The translations under genes were made by a program, and so were the position numbers. Shown here piece after piece: positions 1 through 4,468 of a stretch of 7,566 bases of DNA (position 1 is its first letter; every line of letters starts with the position of its first letter). The notes below the pieces were generated by a model. That model saw nothing but the letters and a program-made list of their open reading frames with translations, had not been told where the DNA came from and did not search any database. Origin of the DNA: Candidatus Kaiserbacteria bacterium (GTDB lineage Bacteria; Patescibacteriota; Minisyncoccia; Phycocordibacterales; UBA12088); assembly GCA_003561715.1 (NCBI GenBank), contig PWVU01000059.1:1-7566 (forward strand), given 5' to 3'.

Positions 1-139
1 AGCAAACTGCTTTGCTTTCGTTCGGGGTTCGAAAAGCTTTGCGATGTTTGTAAGCGACCGATAGGTCGTGCACAAACCGCAAAGGTATACAGCTCCTGTA
101 AGGAGAGAAATTCCCGACCCCAGCGTGAGATAATCCACG
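1..139. other. Structured noncoding stretch with three hairpins
   Basis: No convincing coding sequence is seen here. The region holds consecutive inverted repeats. Arms AGCAAA (1-6) and TTTGCT (11-16) flank a CTGC loop and may be cut off by the window edge. A long imperfect hairpin spans 37-84: CTTTGCG/CGCAAAG, then after an AT bulge GTTTGT/ACAAAC, then after a small internal loop GCGACC/GGTCGT around a GATA loop. A short hairpin CTCCT-GTA-AGGAG lies at 93-105. It could be the 3' part of an upstream small RNA, a leader or terminator region, or palindromic intergenic repeats. I do not recognise a known RNA family. Confidence 0.4.
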
Positions 140-167
140 TTGCGCATCTGCTATTGCGATGTTCGCA

Positions 168-176
168 TGGTACACT
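168..176 (+). promoter_or_regulatory. Extended -10 promoter candidate for the membrane protein
   Basis: TGGTACACT fits an extended -10 box (TGn plus TACACT). It predicts a transcript start near 183, giving a leader of about 11 nt before the ATG at 194. No good -35 lies at normal spacing. A GGGGGA at 179-184 would also be 9 nt before that ATG and could act as a weak ribosome binding site, but it would be only partly inside the predicted transcript. Confidence 0.4.
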
Positions 177-193
177 ACGGGGGACCGTTCTCT

Positions 194-844
194 ATGCACA
201 CCTATTCCCACCGTCGGATCTTTGCCTATTGCTGGGCGCTCTATGCGCGCAATGCGCCATTCTTGATCGGGCTGTTTATCTCGTTGTGGGCGTTTGTGGT
301 CGGTACGCAATTTTTGGCATTGGTGCTGTTTCGCGAGGTCTCGATGATGACTGGTATTGCGGTCGCACTTTTTGGGTGGATCTTCACGACGGTGCTTGGT
401 ATGGGTATTCTGTATATTATTGTGAAGTTGGCGCGGAAGGAGTCGGTTCGTCATGAGGATCTGCTCACGCCCGCACCGGCGCTCGTGCGATACATTGGCG
501 CTTCGTTTCTCTATCACATCATTGTGACACTTGGTTTTCTTTTCTTCATCGTGCCCGGGTTCGTACTGGCGATCAAATACATGTTTTACCGGCACTTGAT
601 CGTCGACCAAGACCTCGATGTATTTGAGGCATTGTATGTGAGCGGGTGTATGACCGAAGGATCCAAACTGCGACTCTTTGGGTTATCGCTTTTGCTTTCG
701 TGTGTGAATCTGCTCGGACTTCTTGCGTTTGGAGTGGGATTGCTGATCACCGTTCCCTATACCATGCTCATACTCGCGCGGGTCTACGAACGTGAGCTGA
801 TCGAGCTGAAACGACGCATGCGTCACGATACACATATGCCGTGA
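194..844 (+). CDS. Multipass membrane protein of unknown function
   Basis: The 216-residue product is very hydrophobic, with probable membrane segments at about residues 21-46, 52-79, 102-130 and two between 160 and 198. The C-terminal tail is charged (ELIELKRRMR). The stretch around residues 117-150 (FFIVPGFVLAIKYMFYRHLIVDQ, split as FIVPGF, then a YMFY run, then D138 and EAL at 145-147) resembles the IPG...A..Y...aD....EAl..S pattern of DUF975-like or GDPD-membrane-domain-like bacterial membrane proteins. That resemblance is remembered, not searched. I prefer the ATG at 194 because it starts just before the first helix and follows an extended -10. In-frame TTG (140) and ATG (167) starts would sit upstream of or inside the promoter. 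It stands alone, followed directly by a hairpin. No function can be assigned; a transport-accessory or envelope role is only a guess. Confidence 0.85.
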   Translation: MHTYSHRRIFAYCWALYARNAPFLIGLFISLWAFVVGTQFLALVLFREVSMMTGIAVALFGWIFTTVLGMGILYIIVKLARKESVRHEDLLTPAPALVRYIGASFLYHIIVTLGFLFFIVPGFVLAIKYMFYRHLIVDQDLDVFEALYVSGCMTEGSKLRLFGLSLLLSCVNLLGLLAFGVGLLITVPYTMLILARVYERELIELKRRMRHDTHMP

Positions 845-848
845 ACTA

Positions 849-869
849 CCCTGCGCCAAGAGCGCAGGG
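849..869 (+). terminator. Terminator-like hairpin after the membrane protein gene
   Basis: CCCTGCGC (849-856) and GCGCAGGG (862-869) form a perfect 8-bp stem with a CAAGA loop, four bases after the stop codon. There is no T-run downstream, so it may act as an RNA-stabilising 3' end or a weak terminator rather than a classical intrinsic terminator. Confidence 0.5.
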
Positions 870-875
870 CGTCAA

Positions 876-896
876 GTGAAAAGCTTCGCTTTTCAC
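876..896. repeat. Perfect 9-bp hairpin with a GCTTCGC core
   Basis: GTGAAAAGC (876-884) and GCTTTTCAC (888-896) are perfect inverted repeats around a TTC loop. On the - strand the core reads GCGAAGC, a heptamer known to form an unusually stable DNA mini-hairpin. Another GCTTCGC follows at 911-917, and a further perfect hairpin CTGTGC-ACAA-GCACAG lies at 944-959. No coding potential is evident, so I read this as palindromic intergenic DNA of unknown role. Confidence 0.6.
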
Positions 897-988
897 CATC
901 TTAAGGACTCGCTTCGCTCGGCAACTTATTTTCCCATTCATCCCTGTGCACAAGCACAGAGTGTTCTGGTTTTCTTTATAAATGCGGT

Positions 989-1018
989 TTGCACACTCGG
1001 TGGGAGTGTTGCTATACT
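989..1018 (+). promoter_or_regulatory. Promoter with internal dyad for the nucleotidyltransferase
   Basis: TTGCAC (989-994) and TATACT (1013-1018) are 18 bp apart. The -10 is also extended (TGC at 1010-1012). The predicted transcript start at about 1025 is only 3 nt before the ATG at 1028, so the mRNA would be essentially leaderless. The spacer carries a perfect inverted repeat ACACTC-GGTGG-GAGTGT (993-1009), which extends imperfectly to 991-1012. A dyad here could be a repressor operator. Confidence 0.65.
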
Positions 1019-1027
1019 GCTGGTGCT

Positions 1028-1723
1028 ATGCAGTGTGTTATTCTCGCGGCCGGCAAGGGCACTCGGATGCGCCCCATGACCGACTTTCGCCCCAAGACCC
1101 TAGTTAAGCTTAATGAGCGTCCCATACTGGACTACATCGTCGAAGCGCTTCCCGACGCCGTCGATGAGTTGGTGTTGGTGGTCGGGTATCGTGGTGAGCA
1201 GGTACATGAGCACTGTGGTGAGATGTTCATGGGACGCAAAGTGACATATGTGGAGCAAGAAAATCCTGTAGCGGGCACCGCAAACGCACTTGCGGTTGCG
1301 CGCGATGTCCTCAATGACAAATTTTTGGTCTTGATGGGTGACGATCTCTACGGCAAAGCGGGATTAACGCGCGCCATTGGTCACGACTTGTGCGTGATCG
1401 GTGCGGAGAGCGATGAGCCGGAAAAGTTTGGCGTGATAGTTCAGAATGCGCAGGGTTTCCTCGTTGATATCATTGAGAAGCCCGAGAAGCCGGAAACCAA
1501 CGTTGTCTCAACGGGCGCCATGGTGCTCGATATGCGCATTTTCAACTACCATACCGAACCCGATCCGCGCACCGGTGAGGAGTACTTGCCCGACATGGTC
1601 AAGCAGTTGGCAAACGACTACCCGGTCTATGTAGAGACTCTGAAAAAATGGTACCCCATTGGGTACCCGGGTGATGTGGTCGTAGTGGAGCGTGTCTTGA
1701 AAGAGGTGAGTTTGGTGGAGTGA
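1028..1723 (+). CDS. Short NDP-sugar nucleotidyltransferase (sugar-1-phosphate NTP transferase)
   Basis: The 231-residue product belongs to the NTP_transferase family (PF00483), which joins an NTP and a sugar-1-phosphate to give an NDP-sugar and pyrophosphate in the cytoplasm. The N-terminal signature AAGKGTRMRP (residues 7-16) with a conserved PK at 22-23 is the nucleotide-binding loop. GTANAL (83-88), GDD (104-106, metal/substrate), IIEKP (148-152) and STGA (161-164) follow in family order. It is clearly shorter than RmlA (about 290 residues) or two-domain GMP-mannose pyrophosphorylases (about 360), and it has no C-terminal beta-helix or acyltransferase domain. It looks closest to RmlA-like glucose-1-P thymidylyltransferases or MurNAc-1-P uridylyltransferases, but the sugar and nucleotide cannot be read from the sequence. 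The ATG at 1028 is set by the promoter 10 nt upstream and by the motif position. There is no Shine-Dalgarno. Confidence 0.93.
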   Translation: MQCVILAAGKGTRMRPMTDFRPKTLVKLNERPILDYIVEALPDAVDELVLVVGYRGEQVHEHCGEMFMGRKVTYVEQENPVAGTANALAVARDVLNDKFLVLMGDDLYGKAGLTRAIGHDLCVIGAESDEPEKFGVIVQNAQGFLVDIIEKPEKPETNVVSTGAMVLDMRIFNYHTEPDPRTGEEYLPDMVKQLANDYPVYVETLKKWYPIGYPGDVVVVERVLKEVSLVE

Positions 1724-1727
1724 TAGG

Positions 1728-1744
1728 CGGGCATTGTATGCCTG
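1728..1744 (+). terminator. Weak hairpin after the nucleotidyltransferase
   Basis: GGCAT-TGT-ATGCC (1730-1742) forms a perfect 5-bp stem, extended by a G-T and a C-G pair to 1728-1744, just after the stop codon. No T-tract follows. It may separate this transcript from the tRNA promoter, but the evidence is only the fold and position. Confidence 0.3.
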
Positions 1745-1764
1745 GCAGGTCGATGATATGCTTC

Positions 1765-1793
1765 GTGACGTGCGCGCACTCAAGCCATATATA
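1765..1793 (+). promoter_or_regulatory. tRNA promoter
   Basis: GTGACG (1765-1770, 4 of 6 to TTGACA) and TATATA (1788-1793) are separated by 17 bp. Standard spacing puts the transcript start at 1800, which is the first base of the mature tRNA. The precursor may therefore need no 5' trimming, although nearby starts within the TA repeat are possible. Confidence 0.55.
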
Positions 1794-1799
1794 TATGTT

Positions 1800-1873
1800 G
1801 CCGGGGTAGCTCAGTCGGTTAGAGCGTAGGACTCATAAACCTAAGGTCGTGGGTTCAATTCCCACCCCCGGCA
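1800..1873 (+). tRNA. tRNA with CAU anticodon (elongator Met favoured, Ile2 possible)
   Basis: A full cloverleaf can be drawn by eye. The acceptor stem is GCCGGGG/CCCCGGC, the D-arm GCTC/GAGC has GG in its loop, the anticodon loop is CTCATAA with CAT at 1834-1836, the variable loop is AGGTC, and the T-arm is GTGGG/CCCAC with loop TTCAATT. The discriminator base is A1873. CCA is not encoded and must be added by the CCA enzyme. The initiator is excluded because the first pair is G-C and the GGG anticodon stem is absent. CAU can belong to elongator Met or to lysidine-modified Ile2. The G4-C69 and G5-C68 pairs here do not match the C4-G69/C5-G68 pairs of E. coli tRNA-Ile2, which favours Met. The anticodon stem has an A-A opposition next to the loop (1831/1839). 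Confidence 0.93.
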
Positions 1874-1945
1874 CAATTACAAGCGAAGCGCAGGAATTGT
1901 GCCGGGGAGCACAAAGCCTGCGCTTTGTGCGTGTGGGGATTGAAC
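1866..1945. repeat. Inverted tRNA 3'-end copy split by a 25-nt hairpin
   Basis: AATTGTGCCGGGG (1895-1907) is the exact reverse complement of the tRNA acceptor end and flank (1866-1878). GTGGGGATTGAAC (1933-1945) is the reverse complement of the tRNA T-arm segment 1853-1865 with one mismatch. Together they make an inverted copy of 1853-1878 (25 of 26 bases), interrupted exactly at the T-stem/acceptor junction by 1908-1932. The interruption contains perfect 9-bp arms GCACAAAGC (1909-1917) and GCTTTGTGC (1922-1930) around a CTGC loop. The acceptor-end copies also face each other as a 13-bp inverted repeat with a 16-nt loop that contains GCGAAGC. Confidence 0.75.
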
Positions 1946-2176
1946 GACGGAGCATGTCGTGAGGAGCTACCGCACCGCAACGACAGCGAGCCGCGACCGG
2001 CGTGCTTAGCGAGGCACGAGCTTAGCAAAAGCGGGTCAATTCCCACCCCCGGCACAAATCCGTCAACCTGAAAGCGCCAGCTTTCGGATTGTTGCGATTT
2101 GCAGGCGAAGTGGGGATTGACCTCAAAACCATTCTGTCATCTGATGCCGGCTTTGCTGATATGTGTCGATGAGACA
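1946..2176. other. Gene-free palindromic stretch after the tRNA
   Basis: No coding sequence, tRNA or known RNA is recognised. It contains ACGAC/GTCGT arms near 1945-1961, two GCTTAGC direct repeats (2004-2010 and 2020-2026), the direct tRNA-end copy (2033-2057), a hairpin CTGAAAGC-GCCA-GCTTTCGG (2068-2087) and a further short inverted T-arm piece GTGGGGATTGA (2110-2120, 10 of 11 bases). Short ORFs here conflict with these palindromes and show no family motifs. Confidence 0.5.
2033..2057 (+). repeat. Direct copy of the tRNA 3' end
   Basis: Bases 2036-2057 match 1855-1876 exactly (22 bases), covering the 3' half of the T-arm, the acceptor 3' strand and the bases just after it. The match continues upstream through GGG (2033-2035) if one T is deleted. 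No 5' tRNA half precedes it, so this is a fragment and not a second tRNA gene. It is arranged like a pair of attachment sites 181 bp apart, but no integrase is present. Confidence 0.75.
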
Positions 2177-2185
2177 TGCTACACT
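2177..2185 (+). promoter_or_regulatory. Extended -10 promoter candidate for the amidase
   Basis: TGCTACACT is an extended -10 (TGn plus TACACT). It predicts a start near 2192, four bases before the ATG at 2196. A TATAAT at 2192-2197 is an alternative -10. That one would start near 2204 and fit translation from 2232, with AAAGGAG at 2211-2217 as a distant ribosome binding site. TTGCTG (2153-2158) is 21 bp upstream of the first -10, which is too far for a normal -35. Confidence 0.45.
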
Positions 2186-2195
2186 CATGGGTATA

Positions 2196-3032
2196 ATGGC
2201 AAAGCAACCAAAAGGAGTGGACGATGGAGGTATGTCCGCACGGGTGAGAGATATTATAAGCGTCTTATGCGCGGGTATTGCCATTCTTTTTGCGATATGG
2301 TCGTATGTGGTGTGGTCTTCGGCGGTCATTCGCGCCGCTGAAGTGGTGGAGCAATCACACGCGGAGCACTATTCTCCCGACCCGCAAGATACACGAGATA
2401 TTCGTGAGACCTACACGCCCGAAATGCTCGCGACGTGGGAGCGCCCGGAGGGTCCGCCGCGCGTGGGGGTGCAGGCGGGACATTGGCGGGTCGAGGAGGT
2501 GCCGGAGGAATTGGCAAACTTGAAGCGCAATGGCGCAGGTGGGGTATGGCTCAATTTCAATGAGCGCGATGTCGTGCTTCCGATAGCGCGAGAGGTTGTT
2601 ATGCTTCTGGAAGCAGAGGGAATTGAAGTTGAGGTCTTACCGGTCACTATACCGCCCGGCTATGTAGCCGATGCGTTTGTGTCTCTACATGCCGATGTGA
2701 ACAGTAGCGAGCAAGTCGGCGGTTTTAAGGTTGCGCCACCGCGATACGATGTGTCGGGTCGTGGGGATATACTCGCCGGCGCGTTGTATCAGGCATATGA
2801 AGCGGCGACCGGTCTGCCACGCGATCCGGCGATCACGTGGCATATGACCGGCTACTACGCATTCAATTGGCGTCGGTTTGAGCACGCGATCCATCCCATG
2901 ACGCCTGCAAGCATTATCGAATTGGGCTACCTTTCCAATGCACGCGACCGGCAGATGTTACTGGAAGAAGTCGATCGTATCGCCGGAGGGGTTGCGCGGG
3001 GTATACAAGACTTTCTGGAGTTGCTTGAGTAA
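2196..3032 (+). CDS. Membrane-anchored N-acetylmuramoyl-L-alanine amidase (Amidase_3)
   Basis: The 278-residue product has a short cytoplasmic N-terminus, one membrane helix at about residues 18-40, a linker rich in charged residues and proline, and a zinc amidase domain (PF01520) from about 89 to the end. Such enzymes cut the bond between MurNAc and L-alanine in peptidoglycan. All expected key residues are visible: H96 in VQAGHW, E123 in NERDVV, H165 in SLHAD, and the catalytic E242 in IIELGYLSN. The usual GHGG motif is GHW here, and the segment between the first His and the Glu is long (26 residues), so it is a divergent subtype. I start at the ATG at 2196 because of the -10 upstream. An ATG at 2232 (MSARVRD) keeps the helix and is a fair alternative. 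The protein is anchored, so it should act on the outer face of the cytoplasmic membrane, in wall remodelling or division. Confidence 0.92.
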   Translation: MAKQPKGVDDGGMSARVRDIISVLCAGIAILFAIWSYVVWSSAVIRAAEVVEQSHAEHYSPDPQDTRDIRETYTPEMLATWERPEGPPRVGVQAGHWRVEEVPEELANLKRNGAGGVWLNFNERDVVLPIAREVVMLLEAEGIEVEVLPVTIPPGYVADAFVSLHADVNSSEQVGGFKVAPPRYDVSGRGDILAGALYQAYEAATGLPRDPAITWHMTGYYAFNWRRFEHAIHPMTPASIIELGYLSNARDRQMLLEEVDRIAGGVARGIQDFLELLE

Positions 3033-3059
3033 TGGGGCACGATGTGATTGTATTAGAAC

Positions 3060-3206
3060 ATGCTTGAAAACCTCACCTACGTGCACCCGCCACGTCACCG
3101 GTATCTTCATCGCATGCTTGATACGTATAAGATGTTCGCTCCCTTTCGAAGCCCCACTCCTTTGCTTCTCAACCTTGTGTCTAACGCTTTCAGAATATGT
3201 TCTTGA
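3060..3206 (+). CDS. Possible 48-residue small protein (uncertain)
   Basis: An ATG frame of 48 codons fills the gap between the amidase and the META protein. The predicted peptide starts MLENLTYVHPP and is rich in basic residues, histidine and leucine, with no recognisable domain or signal peptide. It ends 12 bases before the preferred start of the next gene, or overlaps the alternative start at 3197 by 10 bases, which would suit translational coupling. No Shine-Dalgarno is present. TGTATTAGAA (3049-3058) lies directly upstream and also occurs before the candidate small RNA at 4268. If that motif is a -10 box, transcription would begin just inside the frame, so this stretch may instead be the 5' leader of the next gene. 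Confidence 0.25.
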   Translation: MLENLTYVHPPRHRYLHRMLDTYKMFAPFRSPTPLLLNLVSNAFRICS

Positions 3207-3217
3207 TACGTACCGGT

Positions 3218-3757
3218 ATGGACACCTCGGAGAAAATCGGCACCGTAGTAGCCGTGCTTGTGGCGCTGGGATATATGGCGTACCTATTGGTCGGCCTGCG
3301 AGAGGAATGGGGTAAGGAGAGCATGCTTATATTCAGTGATTCATTCCGCGTTGCCACATCAAGCCGGGTGTTCACAGCGGCGTCCGGAGCAGCATCCCCG
3401 GCGCATACTCTGCAGGACGTCTCTTGGGCATGGCGAAAAACGGTGAGTGTAGGGGGAGAAGTGATCATCGCGCCGCATGAGCCACGAGATTTCATTGTCA
3501 CCTTCGATACCGCAAATCGTGTGCACAGTACGACCGATTGCAATACGTTGACCGGCGGGTATCAATCGGACAGAAAGTCTCTCTCAGTCGATATGCTTGC
3601 GGGTACGCGGATGTTCTGTGCCGGTGCTCTTGAATCGGTCTATGCCGATCAGCTATGGCGTGCGATGTCGTATACGATAGAGGGTGCAGAGTTAAGTGTG
3701 CGACTCAAAGACGATCGGGGCATCATGCACTTCGACGCGGTCGTATTTACAAAATAA
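3218..3757 (+). CDS. Membrane-anchored META-domain (HslJ/DUF306-like) protein
   Basis: The 179-residue product has one N-terminal membrane helix (about residues 6-27), a variable linker, and a C-terminal META domain (PF03724) from about 65 to 178. The domain is recognised by FIVTFD (92-97), the TDCNTLTGGY stretch (106-115), the TRMFC segment (130-134), and the end pattern SYTIEGAELSV...GIMHFDAVVF. The two cysteines C108 and C134 match the conserved pair of this family and could form a disulfide if the domain is outside the cell. META proteins such as HslJ are linked to heat shock and novobiocin resistance in E. coli, but their biochemical role is unclear. An ATG at 3197 would add seven residues; I prefer 3218 because it places the helix at the usual distance from the N-terminus. 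It lies upstream of hsp20, which has its own promoter. Confidence 0.82.
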   Translation: MDTSEKIGTVVAVLVALGYMAYLLVGLREEWGKESMLIFSDSFRVATSSRVFTAASGAASPAHTLQDVSWAWRKTVSVGGEVIIAPHEPRDFIVTFDTANRVHSTTDCNTLTGGYQSDRKSLSVDMLAGTRMFCAGALESVYADQLWRAMSYTIEGAELSVRLKDDRGIMHFDAVVFTK

Positions 3758-3773
3758 AAAAACGTCCTATACT
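3746..3773 (+). promoter_or_regulatory. hsp20 promoter
   Basis: TTTACA (3746-3751) and TATACT (3768-3773) are separated by 16 bp, giving a good sigma-70-type promoter with a start near 3780. It overlaps the last codons of the META gene. Unlike the other promoters here, it leaves a leader of about 57 nt before the start codon. Confidence 0.65.
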
Positions 3774-3780
3774 ATAACTA

Positions 3781-3807
3781 GCGTACGGGATGGTCGTCCC
3801 GTAACGC
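3781..3807 (+). promoter_or_regulatory. Hairpin at the 5' end of the hsp20 leader
   Basis: GCGTACGGGA (3781-3790) pairs with TCCCGTAACGC (3797-3807), with one bulged A and a TGGTCG loop. It starts at about +2 of the predicted transcript. It could be an mRNA 5' stabiliser, a temperature-sensitive leader element, or a DNA operator. It is not the CIRCE element (GCACTC-N9-GAGTGC). Confidence 0.5.
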
Positions 3808-3836
3808 CCATTATCAGTTCGTAATTTTCATTGCGT

Positions 3837-4256
3837 ATGTCACTGATCAAATGGGAGCCTTTTGACGAGTTCGATCGTCTGTTTCGAGACTTTTCGTCTC
3901 TCCCCGCGTTGCGCTCGCAACAAGGGTTCGACCTTGCGGTCGATGTCTACGAAGATGGCGGCAATCTTGTTGCCGAGATGAATTTGCCCGGCATTGATGT
4001 CGAGCATATCGATGTCGAAGTGGAAGATAATTACCTGCGCATTGCGGGGCGTCGCGAAGAAGTACAAGAAAAGAAAGAGAAGAGTCATTACGCGCGAGAA
4101 ATCCGCCGCGGCTCATTCGAGCGTATGGTGGCGTTGCCTGACGCGGTCGAGCGTGAAAAAGTTGAAGCGGAATATGCTGACGGTGTCCTCAAAGTCACCA
4201 TGCCCAAACGCGCCGGCGAGTCGGGTGGAAAGGTGAAAGTGCAGGTGAAGAAGTAA
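3837..4256 (+). CDS. hsp20: Small heat-shock protein, Hsp20 / alpha-crystallin family
   Basis: The 139-residue product is a normal-length bacterial small heat-shock protein, an ATP-independent holdase that forms oligomers and keeps unfolding proteins soluble. The N-terminal arm is short (MSLIKWEPFDEFDRLFRDF), as is common in this family. The alpha-crystallin domain (PF00011) spans about residues 32-125, with NLPGID (49-54) and the hallmark AEYADGVLKVTMPK (111-124). The tail ends in KVKVQVKK, where V-Q-V may serve as the I/V-X-I/V motif that drives oligomer assembly. The ATG at 3837 is preferred over a TTG two codons upstream. There is no Shine-Dalgarno. It is transcribed from its own promoter with a structured leader and is followed by a candidate small RNA. 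Confidence 0.96.
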   Translation: MSLIKWEPFDEFDRLFRDFSSLPALRSQQGFDLAVDVYEDGGNLVAEMNLPGIDVEHIDVEVEDNYLRIAGRREEVQEKKEKSHYAREIRRGSFERMVALPDAVEREKVEAEYADGVLKVTMPKRAGESGGKVKVQVKK

Positions 4257-4267
4257 TAGGACATTAA

Positions 4268-4278
4268 TGTATTAGAAT
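4268..4278 (+). promoter_or_regulatory. Promoter candidate for the small RNA
   Basis: TGTATTAGAAT contains TAGAAT (4273-4278), a usable -10 box. Standard spacing places the start at G4285, exactly the first base of the terminal stem of the predicted RNA. No good -35 is visible, so the call rests on the -10 and the agreement with the fold. TGTATTAGAA also occurs at 3049-3058. Confidence 0.4.
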
Positions 4279-4284
4279 ATTGTA

Positions 4285-4451
4285 GGACCTACGCATTTGG
4301 ACGAAGTCCAAGGCGCTGCGGAGAAATACCCTTGAGCAGTATCAAGCATATTGTGAGACGGTCGTCGACAAAGGCAACGATGAAATGCGCCGAATGAGTA
4401 GGTTCTGTATTGAATACAAACAGGGCGAGGTCGTATCCTCGCTCTGTTTGT
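4285..4451 (+). ncRNA. Candidate structured small RNA, unknown family
   Basis: About 165 nt between convergent hsp20 and pgeF can fold into a closed, branched structure. The 5' end GGACCTAC (4285-4292) pairs with GTAGGTTC (4398-4405, one G-U). Inside are TTGGAC-GAA-GTCCAA (4297-4311), GGCGC/GCGCC (4312-4316 with 4387-4391), CTTGA-GCAGTA-TCAAG (4331-4346) and TCGT/ACGA (4362-4365 with 4377-4380). An alternative pairing CGCATTT/AAATGCG (4292-4298 with 4383-4389) competes with two of these stems. A strong hairpin follows at the 3' end. The size and enclosed fold are in the range of 6S RNA, but the multi-branched interior does not fit it well. It lacks SRP RNA, tmRNA and RNase P hallmarks that I know. 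Reading frames across it show no protein family. Confidence 0.45.
4416..4451. terminator. Strong hairpin between convergent genes
   Basis: ACAAACAGGGCGAGG (4416-4430) pairs with CCTCGCTCTGTTTGT (4437-4451): 15 bp with one G-T and a TCGTAT loop. Placed after hsp20 and the candidate RNA on one side and after pgeF on the other, it can end transcripts from both strands. It has no clean T-run on either side; the + strand 3' arm and flank are only moderately T-rich (CTGTTTGTGTTG). Confidence 0.65.
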
Positions 4452-4468
4452 GTTGCAAGCAAAAAGCA

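Noticed and set aside
991..1012. CIRCE element for HrcA
   Set aside because: The half-sites are GCACACTC and GAGTGTTGC with a 5-bp spacer, not GCACTC-N9-GAGTGC, and the gene is not a chaperone.
876..1079. 67-codon + strand ORF
   Set aside because: It runs through three perfect hairpins and a good promoter and overlaps the nucleotidyltransferase start in another frame. It shows no family motif.
1855..2057. Functional integrative element bounded by attL/attR
   Set aside because: The interval is only 181 bp and encodes no integrase, so I report it as repeats and not as a mobile element.
1846..2120. CRISPR-like repeats
   Set aside because: The repeated pieces are unevenly spaced, alternate in orientation and derive from the tRNA 3' end.
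1855..2207. Minus-strand ORFs of 61-66 codons in the tRNA-repeat region
   Set aside because: They are built from tRNA complement and palindromic repeats, so they are open by chance.
4285..4451. Known riboswitch, hammerhead ribozyme, SRP RNA or 6S RNA
   Set aside because: No conserved core of these families was recognised (for example no CUGANGA/GAAA core and no SRP GGAAGCAGCC), and no gene follows on the same strand for a riboswitch to control. 6S remains only a size-based possibility.
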